Shown here in pieces: positions 47,968 through 58,479 of a stretch of 64,000 bases of DNA. The notes below the pieces were generated by a model that worked only from the letters and a program-made list of their open reading frames with translations, was not told the DNA's origin and made no database searches. The stretch spans positions 528,856,291 through 528,920,290 of the forward strand of contig NC_081409.1 in the NCBI RefSeq assembly GCF_030272615.1. Reading direction: 5' to 3'. How positions within the stretch are numbered: the first letter of the stretch is position 1; each line of letters starts with the position of its first letter. This stretch comes from Cryptomeria japonica (taxonomy: Eukaryota > Streptophyta > Pinopsida > Cupressales > Cupressaceae). The position numbers were made by a program, and so were the translations under genes.

Positions 47968-48412
47968 TGTTGGTGTAAATAAATATTCATTATGGATATT
48001 ATTACACTTAAGTTAACTTTGGATAATGCATCTCTTCGTAGTTTGGATTTGAGACACTTAGGGAAGTGTGCACATAGGGATAGAGCTTGTAGGAGAAATT
48101 TCACCTTTTGTGGTCTTATTTTGTTGTTACACTCCACATTCGGTGGGTCATCCACCTTTTGTGGAATATTATATTATTTTTCCTACCTACCCCTAGTATC
48201 TCTTACCTACCCTTGTTTTTCATTGAGCCACATGTCATGATTGTGTGCTCGTACATCCATATGGACTTGCCTATATAAGTAGACCTATATTCATTGTATT
48301 GGTTAATCCAGTTGATCATTCGCATATTGATGAGAATACAGTTTGTTCTTGTCATTCTTTTGTCTCTCTTTTATACTTTTCATTTTGCCCTTGATCTTCA
48401 CAAAATCTCACA
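47968..48412 (+). mobile_element. Element H, 5' LTR
   Basis: It is 445 bp and pairs with 54458-54907. TATATAAG box at 48272-48279. It ends AATCTCACA; the partner ends AATCTCGCA. Confidence 0.9.
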
Positions 48413-48424
48413 TGGTATCAGAGT
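48413..48424 (+). other. Primer-binding site of element H
   Basis: TGGTATCAGAGT follows the LTR without spacer; it differs by one base from TGGTATCAGAGC. Confidence 0.88.
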
Positions 48425-50119
48425 CATTGGGGCTTCATTGATTGGTTTTTTGGAGACATTTTGGAAGGCTTCTATTTTCGGATCTAAGGGACAAGTGTTT
48501 TTTGGAGGCATCTTAGAGCATTTTCGACCTCACCATTGCGTCCGGGAGGCCATTTCCATAAAAATCGAGTATAAACTCAACCAATTTTGGCGAAAATCGA
48601 CTTTTGGGGGTGGAAGAATTTTTTGCCCAATTTGGGCGGTACAGTACAAAATTTTTGGATTAAAAAAAAATATTTATATTTTTTTTCTCTGAAAATTTTT
48701 TTTCTTCCAGTTTTTTGATAAGAGATTTTTGAAGAAGGAAAAGAAAATAAATAAATTAAAAAAATTCGAAAAGGGGTTTTATTTTTCAAAAAAAATAAAA
48801 AAAAGGGAAAGATTTTTTGGGGGTCCGAAGACCCCCTGCCCCACCGTATCGTGCAGTGTGTCATGTGCAGGTCCGGAAGCAATAGCGACACCGCCACTCT
48901 GTATAGTTCTGCCAGTAGCAGCGACACCACCGGCCACCGCTGCCCTCCGTCTCTGCCTTCCCTCCACACAACACCTGCCTTTCGGCTGCCAGTTGCCGCC
49001 ACCGTGACCCTCCGACATCCTTCCCTGCACCTCCCTCCCGGCGGCCCTGCCTAGCCACCGCTCCGCCCATAGAAGTCCATGCCGCTGTCCATGCAGGCCA
49101 CTTCAACTCGTCACCGATGGCCCCTCCAACCCCGCCAGCTGCCTCTGTCGGCCCTTCCTGCCAGTAGTCGTTTTCCAGCCGACAACCAGCACACCGCTGG
49201 CAGCTGTTTAATCCATGGGCCCACCACTAGCCACGTCACCCGACAGCTAGACCCACCTACCTAGTCAGCATCAGGCCCACCTCAGAGTGCCACACAGGAG
49301 CCCAGTCACCTGCCCCATCAGCAGCGTAGCCCAGTCAGTGCCACTTAGATTTTTTGCACAGTCAGCTGCCACGTAAGCACCTTGTCAGTGCCCAGTCAGC
49401 CTAGTCCAGGGGGCGACAACCATTTTGATGATCATATGACATCAAATTTAGCACAATGTTTTGTTGACGTCAACATTTTTTGGAAATTTTTAGACCCCTC
49501 TCCATTGAGCAGTTTGGATTTTTGGGTCAACTTTGGAGGCCCATAACTTGCTCTATTTTGCTTCTTTTTGGGTGCAATTTTTTTTTATTTGGGCTAATTT
49601 TTTGTGCTATTCGTAATGGTGTGGTTATTTTCTGATTTTGGTGTATAGGTTTTTCGAAATTTTTGGATTCTCTCAACTGTACTTGTCCCATCCTCAATTT
49701 TGCAACTTCAAAGACTTCGTTTGAGCTCATACGACCTCCTTTTTAGGTGGCATTTTTTTTGAAAGTGCATGTTTTTTTGTCTACTTTCATAATCTATGAT
49801 CAGATTTTAGAGATTTTGAGTGTAAATTGTACTTTCATATATTGGTCTTATTTGGCCTATTTGGTACTATTAAATTGCTTGGATCTTAGTTTAGATCTCT
49901 TGCACTATTATTTTGAGTCTCTTTTGGCCTTATTGAGGTAGTTGTAAAATTGAAATCAGAAGTCCACTTTGCCATTTTTTGCAAGTGTCCCACTGTACAC
50001 GCACTAAGTATAAAGTGCCAAATCATCAATTTTGGGGGGGTTCTTTGATTGAGTGAATTTGGGGGGGTGTCTTGTGTGATTGTGCCTCTCTTTCCTTGTG
50101 CTCGTTCATTTTTGTTGCA
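48425..50119 (+). other. Long leader of element H with a GC-rich block
   Basis: About 1.7 kb between the primer site and the gag start without a believable coding frame. It begins with T/A-rich text full of homopolymers (48660-48830). Then comes a sharply GC-rich block (about 48825-49420) rich in CCG, GCC and CCACC, with CAGTCAG/CCAGTCA recurring at 49300-49410. It returns to T-rich text before gag. Long untranslated leaders are known in some plant copia groups. Open frames in the GC-rich block on both strands are compositional. Confidence 0.6.
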
Positions 50120-50827
50120 ATGAGTCCTCATAAATTTCCACCTTTAACTCCACATAATTATGCATCATGGAAATTTAAAGTATGGAGCAAATTAATGGAA
50201 AAAGGTCTCACGCATTACATAGATGGAACTATAGCAACACCACCTGATCCTAAGGCTGATCCTAATGCTCAGTTAGAATGGCTCACTAAGAATTGCATGG
50301 CTCTTGGAACTTTGGGTAAGTATGTATCAGATGACCTCATCTTTCATATTGAGAAGTGTACTACAATCAAAGATGCTTGGGATATGTTTCATAAATTGTA
50401 TGGTCAAGTTGATGAAATCAGAGGTTACAAGATTGACAATGAGCTCACCAACTTGGTTCCCAAGAGTTTTGATACAATCCAAGATTATGTCACCAAAGCA
50501 AATAAACTAAGAGCAAAGCTTAAGGATTGTGGAATTGAAAAAAATGATGCTCAGTTGATATTCAACTTGTTGGACAAGCTTGCACCAGAATATGCAGCAT
50601 TTGTGTCTAGCTTCCAAACTCATCATTTGATAGTGAGGAGTTCCTATGTTATGCCTTCATTTGATGCTTTTACAGAAATGTTGATATTGGAACAATCTAA
50701 GTTGTTGAACATGGGGCTTCTCAAGTCTTCAAAGTCCAAGGCTTTGGTGGCTAATCAAGGGAATCAAGGAGGTCAAGGCAAAGATTCCAACAAGAAGAAG
50801 AAGCAATCTAAGTCAAAGCCACAATAG
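50120..50827 (+). CDS. Element H gag, main part
   Basis: ATG at 50120 after TTGTTGCA; the upstream extension to 50072 is unlikely to be used because the conserved text starts after it: SPHKFPPLTPHNYASWKFK. About 235 codons, open. Features of copia Gag: LTHYIDGTIATPPDPKADPN, NCMALGTLGKYVSDDLIFHI, DAWDMFHKLYG and AKLKDCGIEKNDAQLIFNLL. The C-terminus is basic (KDSNKKKKQSKSK) and ends at TAG 50825-50827. The zinc knuckle lies in another frame just downstream, so a one- or two-base indel near 50825 has probably cut the polyprotein. This is the longest intact Gag of the window after that of F. Confidence 0.8.
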   Translation: MSPHKFPPLTPHNYASWKFKVWSKLMEKGLTHYIDGTIATPPDPKADPNAQLEWLTKNCMALGTLGKYVSDDLIFHIEKCTTIKDAWDMFHKLYGQVDEIRGYKIDNELTNLVPKSFDTIQDYVTKANKLRAKLKDCGIEKNDAQLIFNLLDKLAPEYAAFVSSFQTHHLIVRSSYVMPSFDAFTEMLILEQSKLLNMGLLKSSKSKALVANQGNQGGQGKDSNKKKKQSKSKPQ

Positions 50828-50828
50828 G

Positions 50829-51605
50829 ATTTGGGCACTCATCCTCTCCATCACAAGGCAATTTTTCATCCTCTTCCAAGAAGGGGACACCACCTAAGAA
50901 GGATAAACCAACTTGTGCATATTGCAAGAAGTATGGTCATGATGAGCATCGATGCCACACCAAGCAAGTTGATGAGTTGAAAAATCTTCTTAAGAAAAAC
51001 AACATCAACTTGCCATCCACCTACACAAAGAAGGATTCATCTCCTTCCTCTTCCTCACGGTCTAAGGGAAAAGGGCAAACATTTGTGGCTACAAAAGGTT
51101 TTTCACAGCAGTGGATACTTGACTCGGGTGCCTCATATCACATGGGTTCTACAAAGGAGCAATTTTCTTCATTGGAGCCATCTAAGGTACCTCACATTTA
51201 CATAGGTGATGATACACAAGTAGAATTTGAAGAGAAAGGTTCAATTGACATGGATGATGGAACATTTGAGAATGTTCTTTATATTCCTAACTTCTCTACC
51301 AACCTTCTCTCTATCTACCAAATCACTCACTATGGGAATGGAAAAAAGGTTGAGTTTACACCTGATTCAGTTGTGGTAAAGGAACTTTATGATGATCCCT
51401 TGGTAGCAGTGGGACAAGTCAATGACAACTCAAGGCTTTATTCATTATCCCACTTTGTGCCAAGTTCTCCTTCTAGGGCCTTGCTTACGCATTCAAATTC
51501 TGAAAGTAAGCTATGGCATGAGCGGTTTCGTCACCTCAACTATCGCTATCTTCAGCAGCTCAGCACGAAAGACATGGTCACAGGTCTACCTCGAATTAGT
51601 TTTCA
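50829..51605 (+). pseudogene. Element H zinc knuckle, protease and start of integrase
   Basis: Frame shifted relative to gag. Ser/Lys-rich text is followed by an intact knuckle CAYCKKYGHDEHRC (near 50914-50955), DELKNLLKKNN, then the protease WILDSGASYHMGSTKEQF with Asp-Ser-Gly intact, YIGDDTQVEFEEKGSI, VLYIPNFSTNLLSIYQI, and the start of the HHCC domain LWHERFRHLNYRYLQQL. Near 51604 one base appears to be missing and the frame moves again before the Cys pair (CSSCSMGK). Confidence 0.82.
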
Positions 51606-52661
51606 GAGGGTGTATGTTCAAGTTGTTCCATGGGCAAGCATCCCGAGGAGAAGTTTGATAAGGGGAAAACTTGGAGAGCTTTGGAAGTCCTTCAAATTGT
51701 TTACAGCGATGTAGCAGGTCCATTTCCAGCACCTTCATTTAGCAAGGCCCACTATGTCCTCACCTTCATTGATGACTACTCCCGCTTCACTTGGGTCTAC
51801 TTTCTCATTCATAAGAGTGAATTATTTGACAGATTTCAAGACTTCAAGACTAGTGTGGAGAAGCAATCCGAGAAAGTGGTCAAGATTCTTTGTATAGATA
51901 ATGGAAAGGAATATGTGAACAAGAGACTTGAGGATTTTTGTACATTTGAGGGGATTGATCTTCAGCATTCTGTTGCATGCACTCCACAGCAGAATGGAGT
52001 TGCAGAATGCAAGAATAGAACTCTCAAAGAAATGGCTAGCTGTATGATACATGCACGTTCTCTTGATCCCGCTTTTTGGGTAGAGGCTATCAGTTGTGCC
52101 ACACACATCTAGAATCGGATTCCTCACAAAGCTTTGCAAGGTGTTACTCCTTTTGAGGCTTGGACTGGTAGGAAACCGATTGTGAGACATTTCAAATTAT
52201 TTGGGTGTCCAACATGGGCTCGCATACCTCCGCAGAAACACAAGGCATTGGAACCTCAGAGTCGACCTCCACCTTGCATATTTGATGGATATCCTGAGGG
52301 TGTTAAGGCATATACATTGATGGATCCTGAGACACATGAGGTGTTTATTGAGAGGAGTGTTCACTTTGAGGAAAGCTCTCCTAGCTTAGCCTCTCTACCT
52401 CCACCTTCCTCCATTGTGGATAGTGATGCTAGTGATTCAGATGATGAGACTCCTTCAACTCCGACTCGCAGGGTTACACCTCCGCAGGGTCCACTTGCAG
52501 TTGAGGAGCCTCATTCTCCACCTCCACCTAGACCTTGTTGGGCTCGACAAACACTTGAGTCTACGGGTTCCCTTGTTGGGGATCCTTCAGATACATGGAG
52601 GAATCGATCACATCATCAGGATCTTCCACATGCATTCATTGCTACCCCTTCCGATCCATAA
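51606..52661 (+). pseudogene. Element H integrase
   Basis: From EGVCSSCSMGKHPEEKF the frame is single to the end of pol. Catalytic core: IVYSDVAGPFPAP, LTFIDDYSRFTWVYFL, CIDNGKEYVNKRLEDF and TPQQNGVAECKNRTLKEMA, with Asp, Asp and Glu kept. One TAG lies at 52110. The C-terminal part has GVTPFEAWTGRKP and FKLFGCPTWARIP, then a Pro/Ser/Asp-rich linker (PPPSSIVDSDASDSDDETPS) and a TAA at 52659. Confidence 0.85.
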
Positions 52662-53486
52662 ACATTTCGGGAAGCATCAGGGGTTCCTGATTGGGACCAA
52701 GCTATGGAGGAAGAGTATAATTCCTTGATGAGGAACAACACATGGGATTTAGTCCATCTCCCTAAGGGGAGAAAGATGGTTTGATGTAAGTGGATCTATC
52801 AGACCAAGTTTGCAGCGGATGGTAGTGTGTATAAGTATAAGGCTTGGCTTGTTGCGAAAGGTTTCTCTCAGGTTCCAGGTGTTGACTATACTGAGACCTT
52901 TGTGCCCGTAGCCAAGATGAACTTCATTCACTTGACACTTGCTATTGCTGCAGCTCATGGTTCGGTTGTACATCAGATGGATGTGAAGAGTGCTTTTCTT
53001 CATGGGGATCTTGATGAGGAGATTTATATGGAGTAGCCACAGGGTTTCATCCAGGATACTTCCTTGGTTTGCAGACTAAGGAAATCTCTCTATGGCCTTA
53101 AGTAGGCCCCCAGGGCTTGGTACGCCAAGATGGATTCCTTTCTTCTCTCAACAGGGTTCACCAGGTGTCATTCTAATCCAAATGTCTACATTTTGTGACA
53201 GGATGACTCTCACTTGGTACTTGTGCTCTATGTTGATGATTTGATCATTACAGGGAGCACCACATCCATCATTAGCAAGGTCAAATTTGCTTTGCATGAC
53301 ATATTTGCTATGATTGACTTGGGTCTTTTGCACTACTTTCTCAGGATAGAGATTTCACAGTCACCTTTCGAGATTACACTATCGCAGCCCAAGTATACTC
53401 TTGATCTACTTGCACGCTTTCATATGGCTGATTGTAAGTCGGTACCGACTCCCTTTCTTTCAGGAGTCAAGCTTGAGGCTCAGTGA
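52662..53486 (+). pseudogene. Element H reverse transcriptase
   Basis: Same frame: PDWDQAMEEEYNSLMRNNTW, a [63 protein letters not shown], a TAG, PQGF, then SLYGLK followed by a TAG and APRAWYAKMDSF, a TGA near 53196, and an intact catalytic motif LYVDDLIITG (53229-53240). Then LGLLHYFLRIEISQ and LSQPKYTLDLLARF, ending at TGA 53484. The two TAG codons stand where copia elements nearly always have Gln. Confidence 0.88.
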
Positions 53487-54191
53487 TCTTCTCTACTAGT
53501 TGATGCCACATTGTATCATTAGCTTGTGGGTAGTCTCATCTACTTGACTCATACACGCCTTGATATTTCATTTGCGGTTGGCATGGTTTCCCGCTTCATG
53601 TAGGAACCACATGAGCTTCATTGGAAAGCCGCCAAACACATCCTTCATTACATCCAGGGTACACATCACTATGGGATTCACTGTGCAGCAGGCATAGGAC
53701 TTCGCTTGGTTGGTTACACAGACTCCAATTGGGTTGGCAATCTTGATGATCGTAAGTCTACTTTAGGTTATAGTTCTCACCTTGGTTCAGGCCCCATTTG
53801 TTGGCAAAGCAAGAAGCAGCATGATATTGCTCTCTCTTTGACTGAGGCTAAGTATCAATGAGCTATTAACGTGGTGACTGAGACCATTTGGCTTCAGCAG
53901 ATTCTCACAGAGTTTGGGTTCACCACTCCACTGCTGACAGTTCTACATTGTAACAATCAGAGTGCTATTGCAATCTCGAAGAACCCGGTCTAGCACCAGT
54001 GGACCAAACACATCAAGATCCATATGCACTATATCTGAGAGCTGATTCAGAAGCAGGTCATTGATTTGCAGTATTGTCCTACAATGGAGCAAGTTGCTGA
54101 CATATTTACCAAACCTTTCACCGAGAGTAAGTTCCAGCAGTTGCGATCTCTCTTAGGGGTGCAGGATGTCTCATTGGGGGGGGTCAGCTGA
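53487..54191 (+). pseudogene. Element H RNase H and end of pol
   Basis: Same frame with six further stops (TAG or TGA): LVGSLIYLTHTRLDISFAVG, EPHELHWKAAKHILHYIQGT, GYTDSNWVGNLDDRKS with the first catalytic Asp, WQSKKQHDIALSLTEAKYQ, ETIWLQQILTEFG, CNNQSAIAISKNPV, where the usual CDN is CNN, and VADIFTKPFTESKFQQLRSL. Terminates naturally at TGA 54189-54191 after LGVQDVSL. Confidence 0.85.
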
Positions 54192-54447
54192 CTTCTCCTT
54201 CCTCTCTTATGGGGGGGAGCTTTTCCTCTTTGAGGTTTTGTCCTTCTTTGAGAGTCTTTTGTACATTCATCTCTCTTTTGGGGGGGAGGTTTTTCCCACC
54301 GGGTTTTCTCCCTTTCTCCGTTTGTGAGAGATTGCATTGCATAGTTTTTCTTGCATTTGCATTTTGTACATGGGTACCTATCATGGCCTAGTTGTCGGGA
54401 CCCATCTTGCATTGTTGACTTGAGTCTTCATTCCCCTAAGTTGCACT

Positions 54448-54457
54448 TAAGGGGGGG
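54448..54457 (+). other. Polypurine tract of element H
   Basis: TAAGGGGGGG directly before the 3' LTR. Similar G runs stand upstream at about 54175-54183, 54211-54218 and 54280-54287. Confidence 0.8.
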
Positions 54458-54907
54458 TGTTGGTGTAAATAAATATTCATTATGGATATTATTACACTTT
54501 ACTTAAGTTAACTTAGGATAATGCATCTCTTCGTAGTTTGGATTTGAGACACTTAGGGAAGTGTGCACATAGGGATAGAGCTTGTAGGAGATATTCCACC
54601 TTTTGTGGTCTTATTTTGTTATTACACTCCACATTTGGTGGGTCATCCACCTCTTGTGGAATATTATATTATTTCTCCTACCTACCCCTAGTATTTCTGA
54701 CCTACCCTTGTTTCTCATTGAGCCACATGTCATGATTGTGTGCTCGTACATCCATATGGACTTGCCTATATAAGCAGGCCTATATTCATTGTATTGGTTA
54801 ATCTAGCTAATCATTTGCATATTGATGAGAATGCAGTTCATTCTTGTCATTCTTTTGTCTCTCTTTTATACTTTTCATTGTGCCCTTGATCTTGGCAAAA
54901 TCTCGCA
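54458..54907 (+). mobile_element. Element H, 3' LTR
   Basis: It is 450 bp and nearly identical to the 5' LTR; it has a few extra bases (TTTAC near 54500) and the ending TCTCGCA. Confidence 0.9.
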
Positions 54908-54912
54908 ATTAT

Positions 54913-55573
54913 CAACTAGAATATCTAACTAGAAATCCTCTGACTTCAACCAAGAGTTGAAGTCCTTCTCATGCATTTCCAAGTCATTTGAAAATAATTC
55001 AAAGTATTATCTACCTCCTCCAAGTTGTTTACAAGAACGACTGCTGAACATAGGAGATGAGTTCCCTGGCTCAACAATATATCCATCCATTCGTCCATTG
55101 TTCTCCTATGATAATTTACTTGTTCATCTTGTTTAACAACTTGTTCATCTACTAAAGAAGTGATCGGCTCAATCGCCTCTGATGATTTGGTAATTTTGAT
55201 CAAGACCTTTGTGAGTTGATCAACATATTTCTTTAATCTATCTTTCTTCACCTTCTCTTCATTGAAAATTGTCACAAGATACTGGAAAGAAGTTTGAGCA
55301 TCTTCTATTGTACCTTCATGCATTTGTTTTCCCAAATCAATTCTTTTGATGATATAATCAGTAGGTTGTACTCTACCAAGATCTGTGTCTGGAGGGGGAA
55401 TATCCATCTCCACATATTTGTTTTTTGATTCATCTACCTTCACCCTAGTTAGTGTTTTAGCCTTTTTCTTACCCTTGGACTTAACAAGCACCAATCAATT
55501 AAAATCAAAATCATCCAGAGATATGGCCTACTTTTTCCTCTTGGGGGTGTTAGACATGAACCAAGGTGGCATT
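54913..55573 (-). pseudogene. Host ORF L, upstream part
   Basis: On the - strand a possible start ATG lies at 55573, eight bases from the LTR of element I. After two early stops the frame is open from 55494: LVKSKGKKKAKTLTRVKV, IPPPDTDLGRVQPTDYIIKR, DAQTSFQYLVTIFNEEKVKK and DEQVVKQDEQVNYHRRTMDE. A shift near 55010 leads to FELFSNDLEMHEKDFNSWLK. It is then cut by element H and continues at 47962. The whole is a basic N-terminus followed by a mostly helical, acidic protein of 350-400 residues. Function unknown; its character resembles the third ORF of element I. Confidence 0.5.
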
Positions 55574-55581
55574 GATGAATC

Positions 55582-56722
55582 TGTTGGAATCAATGAACAC
55601 TAAGAGGGGGGTGAATCAGTGTTCAGCAGTTCACAAATTTATTAAACTGATTCTTAAACCACTGGATGCATAAGAATGAAAGTAAGGTGTAGAAACATAA
55701 ACTAATCAACCACAAAACCATAACACCAGAATTTTTACATGAAAACCCTGAAAGAGAAAAACCACAGTGCGATTGAGACCCATAATGTTTTTATACTTTG
55801 ATTAGGAGTATGATAGTATTACAAAAAAGGAGAATGCACTTGCTTTCAGGCACATTGCCTAGATCTTACTGCTCAAATACAAAAGAGGGCTACAACTCTA
55901 GAGGACTCACTATCCTATAGATGAGTTACAAAAGAAATAACAATAACTGAACTGATATGTAGCATCTACAAATGCCAAAAAGCAGTTTCCGTTAAGCACA
56001 ATCTAATTGTCTTCCTATGTTCTACTTATCTGCTCTGTTTTGTTGCACAGTCATATATCAAAGCACTAAATCTGCATATTGATGCTCATTCACAAATCAC
56101 ATAGAAACATTTGTACATCTACCATACCAAAATGGTCATACAAGTCAATCTTATATATCCGCACCACCAAAATAAATCTCCAATATGTCGACTTCATAAT
56201 ATTGCAAAATATGAAACGTGTACCAACAAGTCGACTCAATTCGTCCACAAAATCATATGTGGACCTAAAAAAGATGATAACAAGCTTCTCACATGTCGGC
56301 ACAATTACCTCAAACTCAACAACAACCACCAAAATTATCCCAAAGATTCTAGATCACACGGTACATCACTTAATATCAAAATGTTTGTATTCTACCTGAA
56401 TTACTAGATACCGGACTTTCAATCTCGCTCATGAATCAACACTAGATACAAGAATTACAAAATAAGCTTCCTCAAACCTCAAATCATCTGCCTCTACTAC
56501 CGCAACCAAATTTATGCAACTAAAATTAATATCTGCACATTGTACTCATACTCTATTGGATATTGTATTCCACCTTCCAGACATGCCTAATAAATAATAC
56601 AACTTCCGGTAAATCAAATCTATGTATACCGGATGTGATTTCTGAACTGAGTTTCCATCAATGACAACTCCTAAACATATCTCATACATCAATCTTCACC
56701 GGAATAGTGTCTCTTGCCAGCA
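55582..56722 (-). mobile_element. Element I, 3' LTR (copia type)
   Basis: TGTTGGAATC at 55582 to GCCAGCA at 56722. It carries the GGGGGGTGAATCAG block near its left end and the ACACCAGAATTTTTACATGA ... AGAGAAAAACCACAGTGCG module at about 55727-55770. On the - strand it follows a purine tract, so this is a 3' LTR. The 5' LTR is not in the window, and the left flank GAATC awaits its partner. Confidence 0.75.
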
Positions 56723-56737
56723 ATCTCTCCCTCTGGA
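56723..56737 (-). other. Polypurine tract of element I
   Basis: On the - strand TTCCAGAGGGAGAGAT precedes the LTR start TGCTGG. Further C-rich blocks of the same kind lie near 56829 and 56866. Confidence 0.7.
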
Positions 56738-56907
56738 ATTGATGGCAATACTGTAAAAAATGACACTATACACTCAAGACTGCAAAATTCCAAAACTCAA
56801 ACTCAAAAATCTCCAAGACTCAACAAGCTCCCCCTGAGAATATACACCATTTTTCACTTCTCTCTCCCCCTTTGACATCAATGGCAAAGGTGGATATTTG
56901 CCAAAAT

Positions 56908-58474
56908 TTATATACAAGAGTGTACATAGTTACTTACAAACATTTGAAAATATCTGCAAAAATTATTTTTAGGGACAAACAGTAGGTGATCATCCCAACC
57001 CTTCTTCAAATTCTCCAAAATATTGATCAGAGCATTGAAAAGATAGGCATGCATCTTTGATCCTCTATGATCTGCCAAAACACTCTTATTTAGAGCATTC
57101 GTTGCATCTTGTTTACTACTAATCAATGTATCTAGCCGGAGAGTGATAAGGCTTCTTACTTCTCCCTCTCTGCCTAAAATTTTGTCCTTTTCTTGATTTA
57201 ATCTTTTTATCTTATAAGTATACCCATAACTTGAGCTTCAAAATTGCTAGCAGAGATTGATTGAGGTGCATAGGATTGAGATATGCTAGCTAACTTCCCT
57301 TCACCCTCTTTTATTTTCTTGTCAATGTCAATAGTAAAAGGCAAAATTATACATGACTTATATATTTGATCGCCTTCATCTAATGCATCTTGTATGCTCT
57401 TCATGGCGGTTATCAAACTGACCCTCTCTCCTTTAATCATCTTGAAAATTGTCCTCAATCTCAGAGCATTAAATTGTCAAAACTTTAGCCTTGGTCGCTT
57501 TCTCCAAAGACACAAAATGAGAGTCTACTACATTAAGCATGCTTCTAAGCTTACCAGAGGGAGTATCACCTGGATCACGCTTAAAGGATGGCAAAATTTT
57601 CTCCAATACACGCATGGCCAAAGTTATCAACTCGCTGTCTTCGGTGTGAGACTTGAGTAAGTCCTCACTTGCTTTTTCTTGAGTGAGAGTTTCTAGCTTC
57701 AGTGCTTAGATGGGAGATAGTGAACTTAGATCTATTGGTCCTTGAGTGAAAATCATTCAAGTCAGTAATAATCTGTTTTGCCTTGTGTGCTACAATGCCT
57801 CTTGCCACTGTCACTGGAACCTATTTACTTATCTTTCCTCCCTTCTCCTTCTCCACCACTTCAACATCTGCATCATCCTCTGCAACTTCTTTCTCTTCAT
57901 CATCTACTCCCTTTCCATCTCCAATCTCCTCAGTTGCCTTTCTGAATCAACCCCTATCAACAAAGGATTTTGTTCAGCTTCACCGAAGATTCCAACATTC
58001 TAATCACCGCCAACTACAGTTTGTTCATTTATCTGCTCTGTCGAAATGTCTTGCTCAGTTGACTGATATTTTTGCACATCAGAAACCATTGTATGCACTT
58101 CTGGAATGGAGGTATCATGTACCTTCTCTTCTAATTGGGATTTTGTCGGATTTACCTCATATCTATGCTCTTCCAAAAATTATTTCGGTCTCTTTCGCCA
58201 CTTCATCTATCTTCCCAAGCATAATCTTGTTCACTCCCTTTTTGCTTCTGAATCTATGTTTTTCAATCTTAAGCAGTCTATCAACTTCAGCCTTAGAAAT
58301 TACAAAACACAAATTAAGTAATAAATATTCTCTTATTATCTCATCCTCCAAGCTGGTTGTATGCCTCCTAGCATCCAAAATATCATACAAACCCTTCAGA
58401 ATCATAGATGACAACTCTATCAGGGTGGTTGGAATTTTCTTGAAGAATGTGTATAGATTGCTATTTAAATCCAA
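56908..58474 (-). pseudogene. Element I, third ORF before the polypurine tract (broken)
   Basis: On the - strand coding-like text starts at about 58474 (LNSNLYTFFKKIPTTLIEL, EDEIIREYLLLNLCFVIS, KAEVDRLLKIEKHRFRSK). After a shift near 58160 come KSQLEEKVHDTSIPEVHTMV and an acidic run (DDEEKEVAEDDADVEVVEKE). Further fragments at 57458-57207 (MKSIQDALDEGDQIYKS) and 57126-56908 (SSKQDATNALNKSVLADHRG, NALINILENLKKGWDDHLLF) follow. At least four frame changes and several stops. It lies where SIRE-like copia elements can carry an extra envelope-like ORF, between pol and the purine tract. I see no membrane segment or signal peptide, so only the position supports that comparison. An open + strand frame here is the shadow of this text. 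Confidence 0.5.
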
Positions 58475-58479
58475 CGGTC

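Larger units (their letters stand above)
47968..54907 (+). mobile_element. Element H: Ty1/copia retrotransposon, second lineage
   Basis: TGTTGG at 47968 to TCTCGCA at 54907, with target duplication ATTAT at 47963-47967 and 54908-54912. Short LTRs (445 and 450 bp), a Met-type primer site, a 1.7-kb leader, gag, then protease, integrase, reverse transcriptase and RNase H. Both the sequence (LYVDDLIITG, HMGSTKEQF) and the short LTRs differ from B, F and J, so this is a separate copia lineage that I cannot name. LTRs are nearly identical apart from a few changes and small indels, which suggests a young insertion, yet the coding part has about 12 stops and two frameshifts. Confidence 0.92.

Noticed and set aside
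48294-49106. ORFs of 80-140 codons on both strands in the leader of element H
   Set aside because: One spans the LTR and primer site, the others follow base composition of the GC-rich block. None shows a family motif.
51606-54191. TAG as a reassigned or read-through Gln codon
   Set aside because: TGA and TAA stops occur in the same frame and frameshifts are present in H, B, F and J, so ordinary pseudogene decay explains the data.
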